From positions 186,001 through 250,000 of the forward strand of contig CAWCVC010000011.1 of assembly GCA_963798805.1 (NCBI GenBank): a stretch of 64,000 bases of DNA, read 5' to 3'. This stretch comes from CAVZCK01 sp963798805 (GTDB lineage: Bacteria > Pseudomonadota > Alphaproteobacteria > Rhizobiales > Rhodomicrobiaceae). The notes beneath the pieces were generated by a model, which saw nothing but the letters and a program-made list of their open reading frames with translations, had not been told where the DNA came from and did not search any database. Positions 8,836-17,796 of this stretch are shown here, piece after piece (positions within the stretch are counted from its first letter, which is position 1; the number at the start of each line of letters is the position of its first letter). The position numbers and the translations under genes were made by a program.

Positions 8836-10383
8836 GTGATCGACGGCCTTATGCAGGCGCTTTCGCCTCAGTTTATGCTCTGGCTCACGGTGGGCGTCCT
8901 GGCGGGTATGGTGGTCGGCGCACTGCCCGGTCTCACCGCCACGATGGGCGTGGCACTGCTCGTTCCGTTCACGTTCGATCTGCCGCCCGGCGCCGGCCTC
9001 GCAATGTTGGGCGCTCTGTATGTCTGCGCGATGTTCTCGGACGCCATACCGGCGGTGCTCGTCAACACTCCGGGAACTCCCGCCGCGATGGCCACCGCTT
9101 TCGATGGCTATCCGATGACCCTGCAGGGCCGTGCCCAAGCGGCCATCGTCGGCAGCTGCTTCAGCGCGGCGCTGGGTGCCATGTTCGGTGCCGCCTTCTA
9201 CCTCCTGCTTGCATGGCCGCTGACGGCGATCGCGCTTCGCTTCGGTCCGCCCGAGTTCTTCTGGATCGGTGTCTTCGCGCTGACCATCATCGGAAGCCTG
9301 GCCGGCAAGTCGATGCTCAAGGGAATTGCCGGCGGCGCGATCGGCATGCTGATCAGCACTGTCGGGATCAGCCACACCGGCGCCGTCTCGCGCTTCACCT
9401 TCGGTGTCCCGGAGCTTCGCGGCGGGGTGTCCCTCGTCGCCGCGCTCATCGGCGTCTTCGCCGTGCCGCAGGTGCTGTCGATGGTCTGCGAGCGCCGCCA
9501 GAAGGAGTACATCGCCGAATACCGGTCCCAACCCGGCGTGGCGCTGCAGACGATGTGGGAGGTGATCATGGAGCCGGTGCACTTCCTGCGCTCGGCGCTG
9601 ATCGGCACCTTCGTCGGCATCCTGCCTGGCGCGGGCGCTCCGGTCGCCGCATTGCTCTCCTATAACGAGGCGGTGCGCTGGAGCAGGGATAAGAGCCGTT
9701 TCGGCAAGGGCGACCTGCGCGGCGTCACGGCATCGGAGATCGCGAACAACGCCTGCGCTCCCGCATCGATGATTCCGCTGGTGACGCTGGGAGTTCCGGG
9801 TTCGGCGCCCGCGGCGGTGATCGCCGGAGCGCTCATGCTGCGCGGCCTCAACCCTGGCCCCGACCTGTTCCAGAGCAATGGAATCCTGGTGTACTCATTC
9901 GGCTGGTCGCTGATGCTGGCCGGGGTGATGACGTTCATCCTCGGAACCTTGCTCTCGCCATGGCTGGCGCGGATGGTGAGCATTCCGCTACGGCTGCTGG
10001 CTCCGCTGATCATGTTCTTGTCGGTTATCGGCGCCTATGCGATCCGCAACGACCTGTTCGACGTCTACCTCATGCTCGGGCTCGGACTGTTCACCTTCCT
10101 CGTCGGTAAGCTGGACTTCCACCCCGGACCGATCGGCCTGGGGCTGATCCTGGGGCCTATCGTCGAACCCGCGCTCGTGCAGTCGATGTATCTGTCGGAC
10201 GCAACGTCATTCGGTCATGTCTTCTTCGGCAGCACCGTCGATATCGTGCTCATCGTGCTCACGGTGCTTTCGGTCGCCTGGGTGCTGTGGTCGCAAATCG
10301 GGGAAAAGAGGCAGGCGCCCACGAGCGAGCCAGTTTCAAGCTCGTCGGCTGAAGCGATGGAGGATGCCGCGTGCGCAGAGTAG
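8836..10383 (+). CDS. tctA: tripartite tricarboxylate transporter large permease TctA
   Basis: 515 residues from GTG 8836, preferred over the ATG at 8767 because TTGGGAGAA stands just ahead of it. It is a polytopic TctA permease with VVGALPGLTATMGVALL, LGALYVCAMFSDAIPAVLVN, TPGTPAAMATAFDGYPM, IGTFVGILPGAGAPVAALLSY and NNACAPASMIPLVTLGVPGS in the expected order, and about twelve membrane segments. It couples proton or sodium flow to uptake of the acid bound by TctC. It follows tctC by 176 bases and overlaps tctB by 13. The order C-A-B differs from the more usual C-B-A. Confidence 0.94.
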   Translation: MIDGLMQALSPQFMLWLTVGVLAGMVVGALPGLTATMGVALLVPFTFDLPPGAGLAMLGALYVCAMFSDAIPAVLVNTPGTPAAMATAFDGYPMTLQGRAQAAIVGSCFSAALGAMFGAAFYLLLAWPLTAIALRFGPPEFFWIGVFALTIIGSLAGKSMLKGIAGGAIGMLISTVGISHTGAVSRFTFGVPELRGGVSLVAALIGVFAVPQVLSMVCERRQKEYIAEYRSQPGVALQTMWEVIMEPVHFLRSALIGTFVGILPGAGAPVAALLSYNEAVRWSRDKSRFGKGDLRGVTASEIANNACAPASMIPLVTLGVPGSAPAAVIAGALMLRGLNPGPDLFQSNGILVYSFGWSLMLAGVMTFILGTLLSPWLARMVSIPLRLLAPLIMFLSVIGAYAIRNDLFDVYLMLGLGLFTFLVGKLDFHPGPIGLGLILGPIVEPALVQSMYLSDATSFGHVFFGSTVDIVLIVLTVLSVAWVLWSQIGEKRQAPTSEPVSSSSAEAMEDAACAE

Positions 10384-10850
10384 TTGACCGAGACCTGGTC
10401 AGTGCGCTGGTCCTGTTCCTCATCGGCGGGGTGGCGCTGTCCGGGATGGGCACGGATATGCGGAACTGGCTGTTCCCCCAGGTGCTCACCTACCTCATTC
10501 TGTTCATCGGCGTTTTGCTGGTGCTGCGCGTCGTGCTGGCGGCGGTGACGAAGCGCGCGCCGGACATCGTGCGCGCATCCCGCGAGGGCCGGGGCATCCT
10601 CGTCGACGTTCTCGTGTTCTGTGCGATCGTGCTCGCTTACATTCTGGTCCTCGACGGCCTCGGCTTCTGGCTGTCCAGCTTCCTTATGCTGTCGCTGGCA
10701 TCGATCTATCTCACCCGGCACAAGACGCTTCGCAACGTCAGCCTCGCCGTTGTCGTGCCGCTCCTTGCCTGCGTCTTGGCTTACTTCGTCTTCATGCACC
10801 TGTTCTACGTACCGCTGCCGGAGGCGAGTTGGTGGCCGGGCGCTGGTTGA
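10371..10850 (+). CDS. tctB: tripartite tricarboxylate transporter small subunit TctB
   Basis: 159 residues starting at a GTG inside the end of tctA (13-base overlap, translational coupling likely). Four hydrophobic segments (LVSALVLFLIGGVALSGMG, VLTYLILFIGVLLVLRVV, VLVFCAIVLAYILVLDGLG, VVVPLLACVLAYFVFMHLF) and the FYVPLP ending match TctB/DUF1468. It forms the inner-membrane complex with TctA. The stop is 4 bases before the first hairpin of a twin-hairpin element. Confidence 0.9.
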   Translation: MRRVVDRDLVSALVLFLIGGVALSGMGTDMRNWLFPQVLTYLILFIGVLLVLRVVLAAVTKRAPDIVRASREGRGILVDVLVFCAIVLAYILVLDGLGFWLSSFLMLSLASIYLTRHKTLRNVSLAVVVPLLACVLAYFVFMHLFYVPLPEASWWPGAG

Positions 10851-10853
10851 GCC

Positions 10854-10928
10854 TAGTGTCCCGATTCCGAAGTTCGCCTCATTGTGCAGCTAGCTCCGGA
10901 GCGAACTTCGGAATCTCAAGGGACACTA
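10854..10928. repeat. twin-hairpin element, locus 1, hairpin A (left half)
   Basis: TAGTGTCCC...GGGACACTA ends with long inner arms (GATTCCGAAGTTCG and its near complement). It forms the left half of an element whose right half is 12107-12183; IS630 lies between them at a TA. Subfamily 1, like the copy at 50775-50849. It starts 4 bases after the tctB stop and may serve as its transcript end. Confidence 0.85.
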
Positions 10929-10985
10929 GTGCACTGACGCAAACAGAGGATTCACACGCGGCCTAGTTCGTGCGATTCTGCTGAT

Positions 10986-12079
10986 ATGGCACAAACCGTC
11001 AGCATCATCATCGCCTCTGAGGACCGCGCGCGTTTGGCGGCGGTTATTGAGGATCGCAACAGCGCGCAGAAGCACGTCCAGCGGGCACGGATCGTTCTTC
11101 TTTCGGCAGACAGGCTGCCCGTTCTGGAGGTGGCGAGGCAGATCGGTGGCAGTCGCCCGGCGGTGTGGCGCTGGCAGTTGCGATATGCCGAGCAAGGGGT
11201 GGATGGCCTCTTGCGGGACAAGACGCGCAAGCCGGGTAAAGCCCCTGTTCAGTTGGAGACCGTGGCCAGGGTGCTGGCGCTGCCATGCTCCGAGCCACCC
11301 CATAACGCGACGCATTGGACCGGCCGGGCGGTCGCCAAGGCTGTCGGCGTCAGCTTGCGGACGGTGCAACGCATCTGGGATGGGCATCGCCTTCAACCTC
11401 ACCGCTTACGCACCTTCAAGATGTCCAACGATCCCGCCTTTGCCGCGAAAGTGGAGGATGTCGTCGGCCTGTACATGGAGCCGCCCTGTCATGCCGTGGT
11501 GCTGTCCATCGATGAGAAAAGCCAGATTCAGGCGCTCGATCGCACGCAACCCGGCCTTCCGCTGAAGCCCGGCAAATGCGCAACCATGACCCACGATTAT
11601 AAGCGGAATGGCACCACCACCCTGTTCGCCGCGCTCAATATTCTCGATGGCACCGTGTTGGGGCGTTGCATGCAAAAGCACCGGCATCAGGAGTTTATCA
11701 AGTTCCTCAATGCGGTGGAGCGCGCCGTTCCGGCGGGAAAGGTCATCCATGCCATCCTCGACAATTACGCCACCCACAAGCATCCCAAGGTCAAGCAATG
11801 GCTGGCCGACAATCCGCGCTGGGTCTTCCACTTCACGCCCACATCCGCATTCCCCGCCTTCGCGGGGACAGGCTCTGGCTCAACGCCGTCGAGGGCTTCT
11901 TCTCAGTCATCACCCGAAGGCGCATCCGTCGCGGCGTCTTCAAATCCGTCGCCGAATTGGAAGATGCCATCCGCCGCTACATCCGCGATCACAACGGTCA
12001 CCCCAAGCCCTTTGTCTGGACGAAATCCGCCAAAGAAATTTTCGGCAAACTCAAGCGCCTGCCTGCACCATCTGAATGA
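10986..12079 (+). pseudogene. IS630-family transposase, copy 1, disrupted by a palindromic insertion
   Basis: The first frame gives a Tc1/mariner-type transposase: N-terminal HTH (VARQIGGSRPAVWRW, then GVDGLLRD.TRKPGK), a second HTH (GRAVAKAVGVSLRTVQRIW), and the DDE domain with D in VLSIDEKSQIQ and D in HAILDNYATHKHP. After HFTPTSA the expected WLNAVEGFFSVITRRRIR, with the final Glu, lies two bases out of frame because 26 bases stand where about 3 belong (11850-11875). The true frame then runs to 12079, while the shifted frame runs past the IS end. Copy 2 has the same lesion, so the element moved after it arose or was moved by an intact copy. Confidence 0.85.
11850..11875. repeat. short REP-like palindrome inserted in the IS630 transposase gene
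   Basis: TCCCCGC CTTC GCGGGGA (11851-11868) is a perfect 7-bp stem with a 4-nt loop, embedded in the 26 extra bases between conserved codons for PTSA and WLNAVEG. It looks like the short GC-rich palindromes dispersed in many Rhizobiales genomes. The identical insert is in copy 2. Confidence 0.7.
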
Positions 12080-12106
12080 GTCAGTGCACTAGCAACTCTA
12101 AGATTC

Positions 12107-12183
12107 TAGTGTGGTTTGAGATCGAGAAATCCCCTTGCTGAGCAAGCTGAGACAATAAAGGGGATTTCTCGATCACCACACTA
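12107..12183. repeat. twin-hairpin element, locus 1, hairpin B (right half)
   Basis: TAGTGTGG...CCACACTA ends, with arms GATCGAGAAATCCCC / GGGGATTTCTCGATC. Preceded by the spacer GCAACTCTAAGATTC (12092-12106), which is conserved in the other three copies. It ends 22 bases from the stop of the cupin gene, and may act as its transcript end. Confidence 0.85.
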
Positions 12184-12205
12184 GCCGAGATGCGCAATCG
12201 TGAGA

Positions 12206-12607
12206 TCAGGACGCTTTGATCCCGTGCAGACTATGAGAGCCATCTTTGACGGTGAAGAAGACGACATCGCCATCCGCCGAGGCCCTGCCGGCATGGATCG
12301 TATCGGCCGGAATGTAGATGACGGTGCCCGGTTTCGCCTCGATCGACTGACCGTCGACAACAGCGTTGAATGTGCCTTCAAGGATATAGATCCACTGCTC
12401 ATTGGGGTGCAAATGCGGCTCTGCGCCAGTGCCGGCCTTCATGCGCATCAGGCCGACGATCATGCGATCGCCCTCCACGCAAGGACCATGGGCGGTCGAA
12501 TAATCCGGCCCCCCAAGGATCTCCTGCACGGTGCCAAGATCAAAGGCATATTCTCCGGGACCCGCACGCTTGGCGCCAGGCGTCCGCGGCGACTGCTCGT
12601 TACTCAT
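12206..12607 (-). CDS. cupin-domain protein
   Basis: 133 residues from ATG 12607 (AGAAACGCC upstream). Single conserved cupin barrel: motif 1 EPHLHPNEQWIYILEG (about 62-77) with two His and a Glu as metal ligands, and motif 2 PGTVIYIPADTIHAGRA (about 93-109) with the last His. A small cytosolic metal-binding protein; dioxygenase, isomerase or binding role cannot be separated. Divergent from the CocE-type hydrolase (138-base gap), so the two may be co-regulated. Confidence 0.88.
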   Translation of the reverse strand: MSNEQSPRTPGAKRAGPGEYAFDLGTVQEILGGPDYSTAHGPCVEGDRMIVGLMRMKAGTGAEPHLHPNEQWIYILEGTFNAVVDGQSIEAKPGTVIYIPADTIHAGRASADGDVVFFTVKDGSHSLHGIKAS

Positions 12608-12745
12608 GGCGTTTCTCCCCAGCACGGAATTGGGATGATGGTAATCGAGAGGAAGGGCTCCTGCCAGTGGATTGCTCACCGACCATCCAGTTCGTTCGTC
12701 GACCGGTTCCTTGGATGATCTGTAGGCGGATTTATTAAGGCAGAG

Positions 12746-14440
12746 ATGTTCAGCGCAATGACCGTAGATCCTGACACCGCTGACGTGATGGACGCCATTC
12801 TGATCGAGAGGGACGTCGCAGTGCCCATGCGCGACGGCGCCCGACTGATGGCCGACGTGTTCCGCCCCACGGACGGCGCCCGCGTGCCGGCCATCCTCAA
12901 TCTCGGGTCCTATCAGAAGGACAAGCTCTGGGTGGCCCCCGACACGCTGGAGGAAAAGCCGAACCCGCTGATGAACTGGGAAACTGTCAACCCGCTCTGG
13001 TGGGTACCGCGCGGCTATGCCTGTATGCGCATCGACGGACGCGGCAGCGGCAAGAGCCCGGGCCAGTGCGAGCCGTGGTCGCTCGCCGAGGCCTTCGATT
13101 TCTACGACTTTATCGAATGGGCGGCGGCGCAGCCCTGGTGCAACGGCAATGTCGGGCTGCTGGGTATTTCCTATTACGCCATCAACCAATGGTTCGTCGC
13201 CAATCTGCAGCCGCCCTCGCTGAAAGCGATCATCCCCTGGGAAGGTTTTGCCGACCTCTACCGCGATGCGCTCTATCACGGCGGCGTTCTGAGCGTGTTC
13301 ATGACCAACTGGTTCACCGCGCATCTCATGCACCACAAGCTCGGGCGCGCCTCGCAGAACCTGCCCGACGCCTGGAAGACGAACACGCTCGACTTCTGGC
13401 TCTCCAACAATCTCGACAGCGGTGCCTTCCGGGGCGCGCAGGCGCAATGGGACAAGATCGCCGTGCCGTTCTATTCGGTCGGCAACTGGACCGGTTTCGG
13501 CCTGCATCTGCGGGGCAATACCGAGGCCTTCATGCGCTCGCCCTCCAGGCACAAGAAGCTGCGCATCCACACCGGTAGCCATGTGCATCCGTTCTATCGC
13601 GAGGAAGCGCGGCAGGATCAGATCCGCTTCTTCGACTACTGGCTGAAGGGCATCGATAACGGCGTGATGGACGAGCCGCCGATCAAGCTCGCCATCCGGC
13701 ACGGCGCCGACACATTCGAATGGCGGCACGAGCAGGAATGGCCGCTCGCCCGCACGCAGTGGACGAAGCTCTATTTCGATCTGGCGTTGCCGCCGGCCGG
13801 TGCGCCGGACAATTCCGCGGCCCTGGTGCGCAAAAATCCGAAGGCGGTCGCCTCGCGCAGCTATCCGGCGTCGAGCTTCGGCAGCATGGGCTCGACCTCG
13901 GCTTCATCCTCGCAGGTGATGGGGGGCGGGGGTATCAAGCCGGGCATGGGGATCAGGCTGGAAACGCCGCCGCTGGAGCAAGACCTCGAGATCACCGGTC
14001 CGCTCGCCGCCTCGTTCTGGGTGTCGAGTTCAGCCGAGGATATGGATCTGTTCCTGACACTGCGCAATTTCGACGCCGACGGCAATGAGGTGACGGAGAC
14101 CGGTCAGCAGGGGTCGCCGGTACCGGTGGCGAAGGGCTGGCTGCGCGTTTCGCACCGCGAGCTCGATCCCGCGCGGTCGCTGCCCTACCGGCCCTATCAC
14201 AGGCACACGCACCCTCTCTATTTGAAGCCCGGCGAAATCGTGAAGGTCGATGTGGAGATCTGGCCGACCTCGATGGTGTTCAGACAAGGCCACCGCATCC
14301 GGCTCGACGTGCAGCCGCGTGATGGCGTCGCCAGCCAGGGCTACATGCACTATCACGCCGATTATAACACGGGCACCAACACCCTCTATTCCGGCGGCGA
14401 GTACGAGAGCTTTCTGCTGCTGCCAGTCATTCCGGCATAG
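12746..14440 (+). CDS. CocE/NonD family alpha/beta hydrolase (S15-type)
   Basis: 564 residues from ATG 12746, with AAGG 5 bases upstream. An X-Pro dipeptidyl-peptidase/cocaine-esterase type hydrolase: N-terminal beta strands (RDVAVPMRDGARLMADVFRP), oxyanion-side RIDGRGSGKSPG, and the nucleophile in LLGISYYA (Ser142), a variant of the usual GGSY. Histidine near 279-281 (TGSHVHPFY) and an Asp in between are the expected triad partners. The C-terminal jelly-roll (about 400-560: SVMVF..RI.LDVQPRDGV-type) is present. It hydrolyses an ester, amide or peptide of unknown identity, possibly one brought in by TctABC. Confidence 0.88.
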   Translation: MFSAMTVDPDTADVMDAILIERDVAVPMRDGARLMADVFRPTDGARVPAILNLGSYQKDKLWVAPDTLEEKPNPLMNWETVNPLWWVPRGYACMRIDGRGSGKSPGQCEPWSLAEAFDFYDFIEWAAAQPWCNGNVGLLGISYYAINQWFVANLQPPSLKAIIPWEGFADLYRDALYHGGVLSVFMTNWFTAHLMHHKLGRASQNLPDAWKTNTLDFWLSNNLDSGAFRGAQAQWDKIAVPFYSVGNWTGFGLHLRGNTEAFMRSPSRHKKLRIHTGSHVHPFYREEARQDQIRFFDYWLKGIDNGVMDEPPIKLAIRHGADTFEWRHEQEWPLARTQWTKLYFDLALPPAGAPDNSAALVRKNPKAVASRSYPASSFGSMGSTSASSSQVMGGGGIKPGMGIRLETPPLEQDLEITGPLAASFWVSSSAEDMDLFLTLRNFDADGNEVTETGQQGSPVPVAKGWLRVSHRELDPARSLPYRPYHRHTHPLYLKPGEIVKVDVEIWPTSMVFRQGHRIRLDVQPRDGVASQGYMHYHADYNTGTNTLYSGGEYESFLLLPVIPA

Positions 14441-14590
14441 TGTTCGCAGACTGTCGAAGGAAGTGGGAGGAGACCGCTCCGGGGCGGAGTGCTTACGTCG
14501 AGCGCTCGTGATACTCCCGCCCAATGAGATACGACCTTCAAGCCCCGAGCATCTGCGTTCATAGCATGCGGCGCAACGTCTATGGTCGTT

Positions 14591-16174
14591 TCAGCGCTGA
14601 CCGGTTTCTTCATAGACTTCGTCTACAATTTCGTGGTGGCCGTGGCGCAGCAAAAGGTGGGCAGGAATTCCCTCGGGGCGCTTTCTGTCCGCAGGCAGCG
14701 GGGATACGTATTTGCGCCCAGCCCTGCGGCGCTCAAAATCTGCACGGACGGCGGCGCGCAATTCCGGATTGGTCATGAGGTCATGGCCAATTCCTGTCAT
14801 GACGATCGCCGAATTGATGCTGCCCTTATCACCGATTGACATACCGCCACACGCCGTCACAGGCCACGTGTGCAGCCCGACGCCCCAAGGCATTGTGGCC
14901 CAAGCGAATATCCCGACGGGCGTATTGTAACTGACGTCGCCGACATCTGTCGCTCCGCCGGTCGGGGTCTCCGGCAGAATCGGAAGCACGGATTCGGAGA
15001 GCCCAACTTCCTCCAGCTTTGTCGCCCGTTGGCAGGCTCGGGCGAATTCCTGCTCCTCCTCGGTCCAATCGATGGGGATTGCGCTGATGAGTTGATGTAG
15101 ACGGCGGGTTAGCGGTTCATTTGGCATAAGGTCGTGCAGACCGAAGAATGGGTCGATCTCGGCATTAGTCTGGGTCATAGTCGCTGAGCCTTCTGCGACC
15201 TCACGGATCCATTCGGTAACCTCGTCGACCTGATCTCGGCCGACGTCTCGGATCATAATGAGGACCTCTGCATGGTCGGGCACGACGTTGGGTGTGTCTC
15301 CGGCTGCTGGGTAGACATAGTGCAGGCGTGTCGTAGGTCTGACATGCTCTCGCATAAACTGAATGCCGATCCCAAACATCTCGGCCCCTTTGAGGGCGCT
15401 GCGCCCCTCCCAAGGCGCGATGCCCGCATGGGCAGTCTGGCCGCGGAACGTAATCCGAACCATGTTAACGGCAGCCGTTCGAATTAGGCCGGTGGCCGTC
15501 GCAGGAGCCGGGTGCCAAGAAAGACAAGCGTCAAGGTCGTCGAACAGACCATCTCGCGCCATAAAGACCTTCGCTCCCTGGGTTTCTTCAGCGGCACAGC
15601 CAAAGACGCGGATCGTGCCCGGTGTACCATCATCCATCATCATCTTGCGCAGAGCGATGGCTGCTCCTGTGCAGCCCGCGCCCAGCATGTTGTGGCCGCA
15701 AGCATGGCCGACTTCCACATCCTTCGGGCCTGGTGTCTGGCGTGGTTCTGCCGCGTTGCCGAGCCCTGGCAACGCGTCATATTCTGGAAGGAAGCCAACC
15801 TTTGCGCCTCCATCGCCTTGGGTCCATTCGGCAACGAAGGCTGTTGGGATGCCAGATGTCCCGGTGCTAACAATCGTGAAACCTGCGTCGCGGAGTTCCC
15901 GAATGTGAATCTTCGAGGATACATCCTCGTGGAGGGACAATTCAGGGTTATTCCAAACTTCATGCGAAATACGTAAAATTACATCTTTGAAGCTCTCGAC
16001 CGCTTTCCTAGCCGCATCCACGGACACCGGAGGCTGCTCCTCGGAGGAGTTCGTTTGGGCAGCGATTGCTCTCTGCCATCCTGTCGACCGCAAAGTCGCC
16101 GCCGATGCGAGGGAGCCAATCACCAGATTTCGACGAAGGAGATCGATACTTTGGCGCTTTTTAAATAGGGCCAT
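14591..16174 (-). CDS. M20-family amidohydrolase (AbgB-like), exported
   Basis: 527 residues. An N-terminal LLRRNLVIGSLASAA gives a Tat-like signal, so the product is probably periplasmic. Metal-site motifs of the M20D family: GHACGHNMLGAG (about 156-167: His157, Cys159, His161), CAAEETQGAK with paired Glu 196-197, SWHPAP, and the dimerisation-domain TAHAGIAPWEGRSALKGAEM. Closing WATMPWGVGLHTWPVTACGG supplies the last His. The nearest known role is cleaving N-acyl or p-aminobenzoyl-glutamate-type amides. Convergent with the CocE-type hydrolase, 150 bases apart. Confidence 0.9.
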   Translation of the reverse strand: MALFKKRQSIDLLRRNLVIGSLASAATLRSTGWQRAIAAQTNSSEEQPPVSVDAARKAVESFKDVILRISHEVWNNPELSLHEDVSSKIHIRELRDAGFTIVSTGTSGIPTAFVAEWTQGDGGAKVGFLPEYDALPGLGNAAEPRQTPGPKDVEVGHACGHNMLGAGCTGAAIALRKMMMDDGTPGTIRVFGCAAEETQGAKVFMARDGLFDDLDACLSWHPAPATATGLIRTAAVNMVRITFRGQTAHAGIAPWEGRSALKGAEMFGIGIQFMREHVRPTTRLHYVYPAAGDTPNVVPDHAEVLIMIRDVGRDQVDEVTEWIREVAEGSATMTQTNAEIDPFFGLHDLMPNEPLTRRLHQLISAIPIDWTEEEQEFARACQRATKLEEVGLSESVLPILPETPTGGATDVGDVSYNTPVGIFAWATMPWGVGLHTWPVTACGGMSIGDKGSINSAIVMTGIGHDLMTNPELRAAVRADFERRRAGRKYVSPLPADRKRPEGIPAHLLLRHGHHEIVDEVYEETGQR

Positions 16175-16635
16175 AGCTGTCGCCTCCGGGACTTGCTCAT
16201 TGCAAATGGCGGCAATCGTCGCAGATTTTTTCTCTGCGTTTCACCCGACCGACTGGGGCGCGCCAACTCCGTCAAGCCGACCTCGACACCGGCACGCGCC
16301 CAGCTACCAGCCACATTTTCCGTACCCGCAGCATCACTAAAAGGCTGTCGGTTCCGGTAGCGGCCGCCTCACGGTTCACCAGCAGCGACGGACGTTGCGG
16401 CAGCCCCGCGAATCGCAAACGCGGCGCGACCGGCAACGCGATCTCCTGCTGGGCGTCGAGCAGCGACGCACGCTGCGGCAGCCCCGCGAATCGCAGACGC
16501 GGTGCGTACGGCACTGCACCTCTTCGACGAGCGAATTCGCTTTTGCCGTCTTGGCAAGGGCGGTCTCATTGATCGAACTGGCCGAGGTGCCGGAGGATGC
16601 GGTCAACCCAAGTGTCAGGGTGAACAGGACCGCTA

Positions 16636-17796
16636 GTGCACTGACTCATTCAGATGGTGCAGGCAGGCGCTTGAGTTTGCCGAAAATTTCTTTGGCGGAT
16701 TTCGTCCAGACAAAGGGCTTGGGGTGACCGTTGTGATCGCGGATGTAGCGGCGGATGGCATCTTCCAATTCGGCGACGGATTTGAAGACGCCGCGACGGA
16801 TGCGCCTTCGGGTGATGACTGAGAAGAAGCCCTCGACGGCGTTGAGCCAGAGCCTGTCCCCGCGAAGGCGGGGAATGCGGATGTGGGCGTGAAGTGGAAG
16901 ACCCAGCGCGGATTGTCGGCCAGCCATTGCTTGACCTTGGGATGCTTGTGGGTGGCGTAATTGTCGAGGATGGCATGGATGACCTTTCCCGCCGGAACGG
17001 CGCGCTCCACCGCATTGAGGAACTTGATAAACTCCTGATGCCGGTGCTTTTGCATGCAACGCCCCAACACGGTGCCATCGAGAATATTGAGCGCGGCGAA
17101 CAGGGTGGTGGTGCCATTCCGCTTATAATCGTGGGTCATGGTTGCGCATTTGCCGGGCTTCAGCGGAAGGCCGGGTTGCGTGCGATCGAGCGCCTGAATC
17201 TGGCTTTTCTCATCGATGGACAGCACCACGGCATGACAGGGCGGCTCCATGTACAGGCCGACGACATCCTCCACTTTCGCGGCAAAGGCGGGATCGTTGG
17301 ACATCTTGAAGGTGCGTAAGCGGTGAGGTTGAAGGCGATGCCCACCCCAGATGCGTTGCACCGTCCGCAAGCTGACGCCGACAGCCTTGGCGACCGCCCG
17401 GCCGGTCCAATGCGTCGCGTTATGGGGTGGCTCGGAGCATGGCAGCGCCAGCACCCTGGCCACGGTCTCCAACTGAACAGGGGCTTTGCCCGGCTTGCGC
17501 GTCTTGTCCCGCAAGAGGCCATCCACCCCTTGCTCGGCATATCGCAACTGCCAGCGCCACACCGCCGGGCGACTGCCACCGATCTGCCTCGCCATCTCCA
17601 GAACGGGCAGCCTGTCTGCCGAAAGAAGAACGATCCGTGCCCGCTGGACGTGCTTCTGCGCGCTGTTGCGATCCTCAATAACCGCCGCCAAACGCGCGCG
17701 GTCCTCAGAGGCGATGATGATGCTGACGGTTTGTGCCATATCAGCAGAATCGCACGAACTAGGCCGCGTGTGAATCCTCTGTTTGCGTCAGTGCAC
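16636..17796 (-). mobile_element. IS630-family insertion sequence, copy 2
   Basis: Same 1161 bp and GTGCACTGAC ends as copy 1, in opposite orientation, with flanking TA duplications (16634-16635, 17797-17798). It disrupts the Cys-rich microprotein gene inside its signal-peptide codons. Confidence 0.93.
16646..17739 (-). pseudogene. IS630-family transposase, copy 2, disrupted by the same palindrome
   Basis: Same organisation and same 26-base insertion (near 16850-16875) as copy 1. Differences I saw: Met for Val after PVLE, Gly for Asp in IWGGH, and one silent base in the KPGKAP segment. Carries the same DDE residues split across two frames. Confidence 0.85.

Larger units (their letters stand above)
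10929..12089 (+). mobile_element. IS630-family insertion sequence, copy 1
   Basis: 1161 bp with 10-bp perfect terminal inverted repeats (GTGCACTGAC), flanked on both sides by the duplicated target TA (10927-10928 and 12090-12091), as expected of IS630. It sits in the spacer junction of a twin-hairpin element: removing the IS and one TA gives GGACACTAGCAACTC, which matches the other copies of that element. The same length as copy 2 (16636-17796), with only about three base differences seen. Confidence 0.93.

Noticed and set aside
11850..11875. Programmed frameshift as normal IS630 organisation
   Set aside because: The extra bases are a perfect palindrome absent from the expected protein sequence, so an insertion is the simpler reading; it is not excluded.
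12608..13729. 507-aa minus-strand ORF fused to the cupin
   Set aside because: The upstream part is antisense to the CocE hydrolase; the cupin's own ATG at 12607 has a good ribosome-binding site.
16380..16510. Two near-identical direct repeats about 80 bases apart, CRISPR-like at first sight
   Set aside because: They are the two Cys-rich coding repeats of the disrupted microprotein gene; only two copies and no spacer pattern.
10929..17796. A composite transposon formed by the two inverted IS630 copies
   Set aside because: Both insertion targets rejoin perfectly across each IS separately, so the copies inserted independently.
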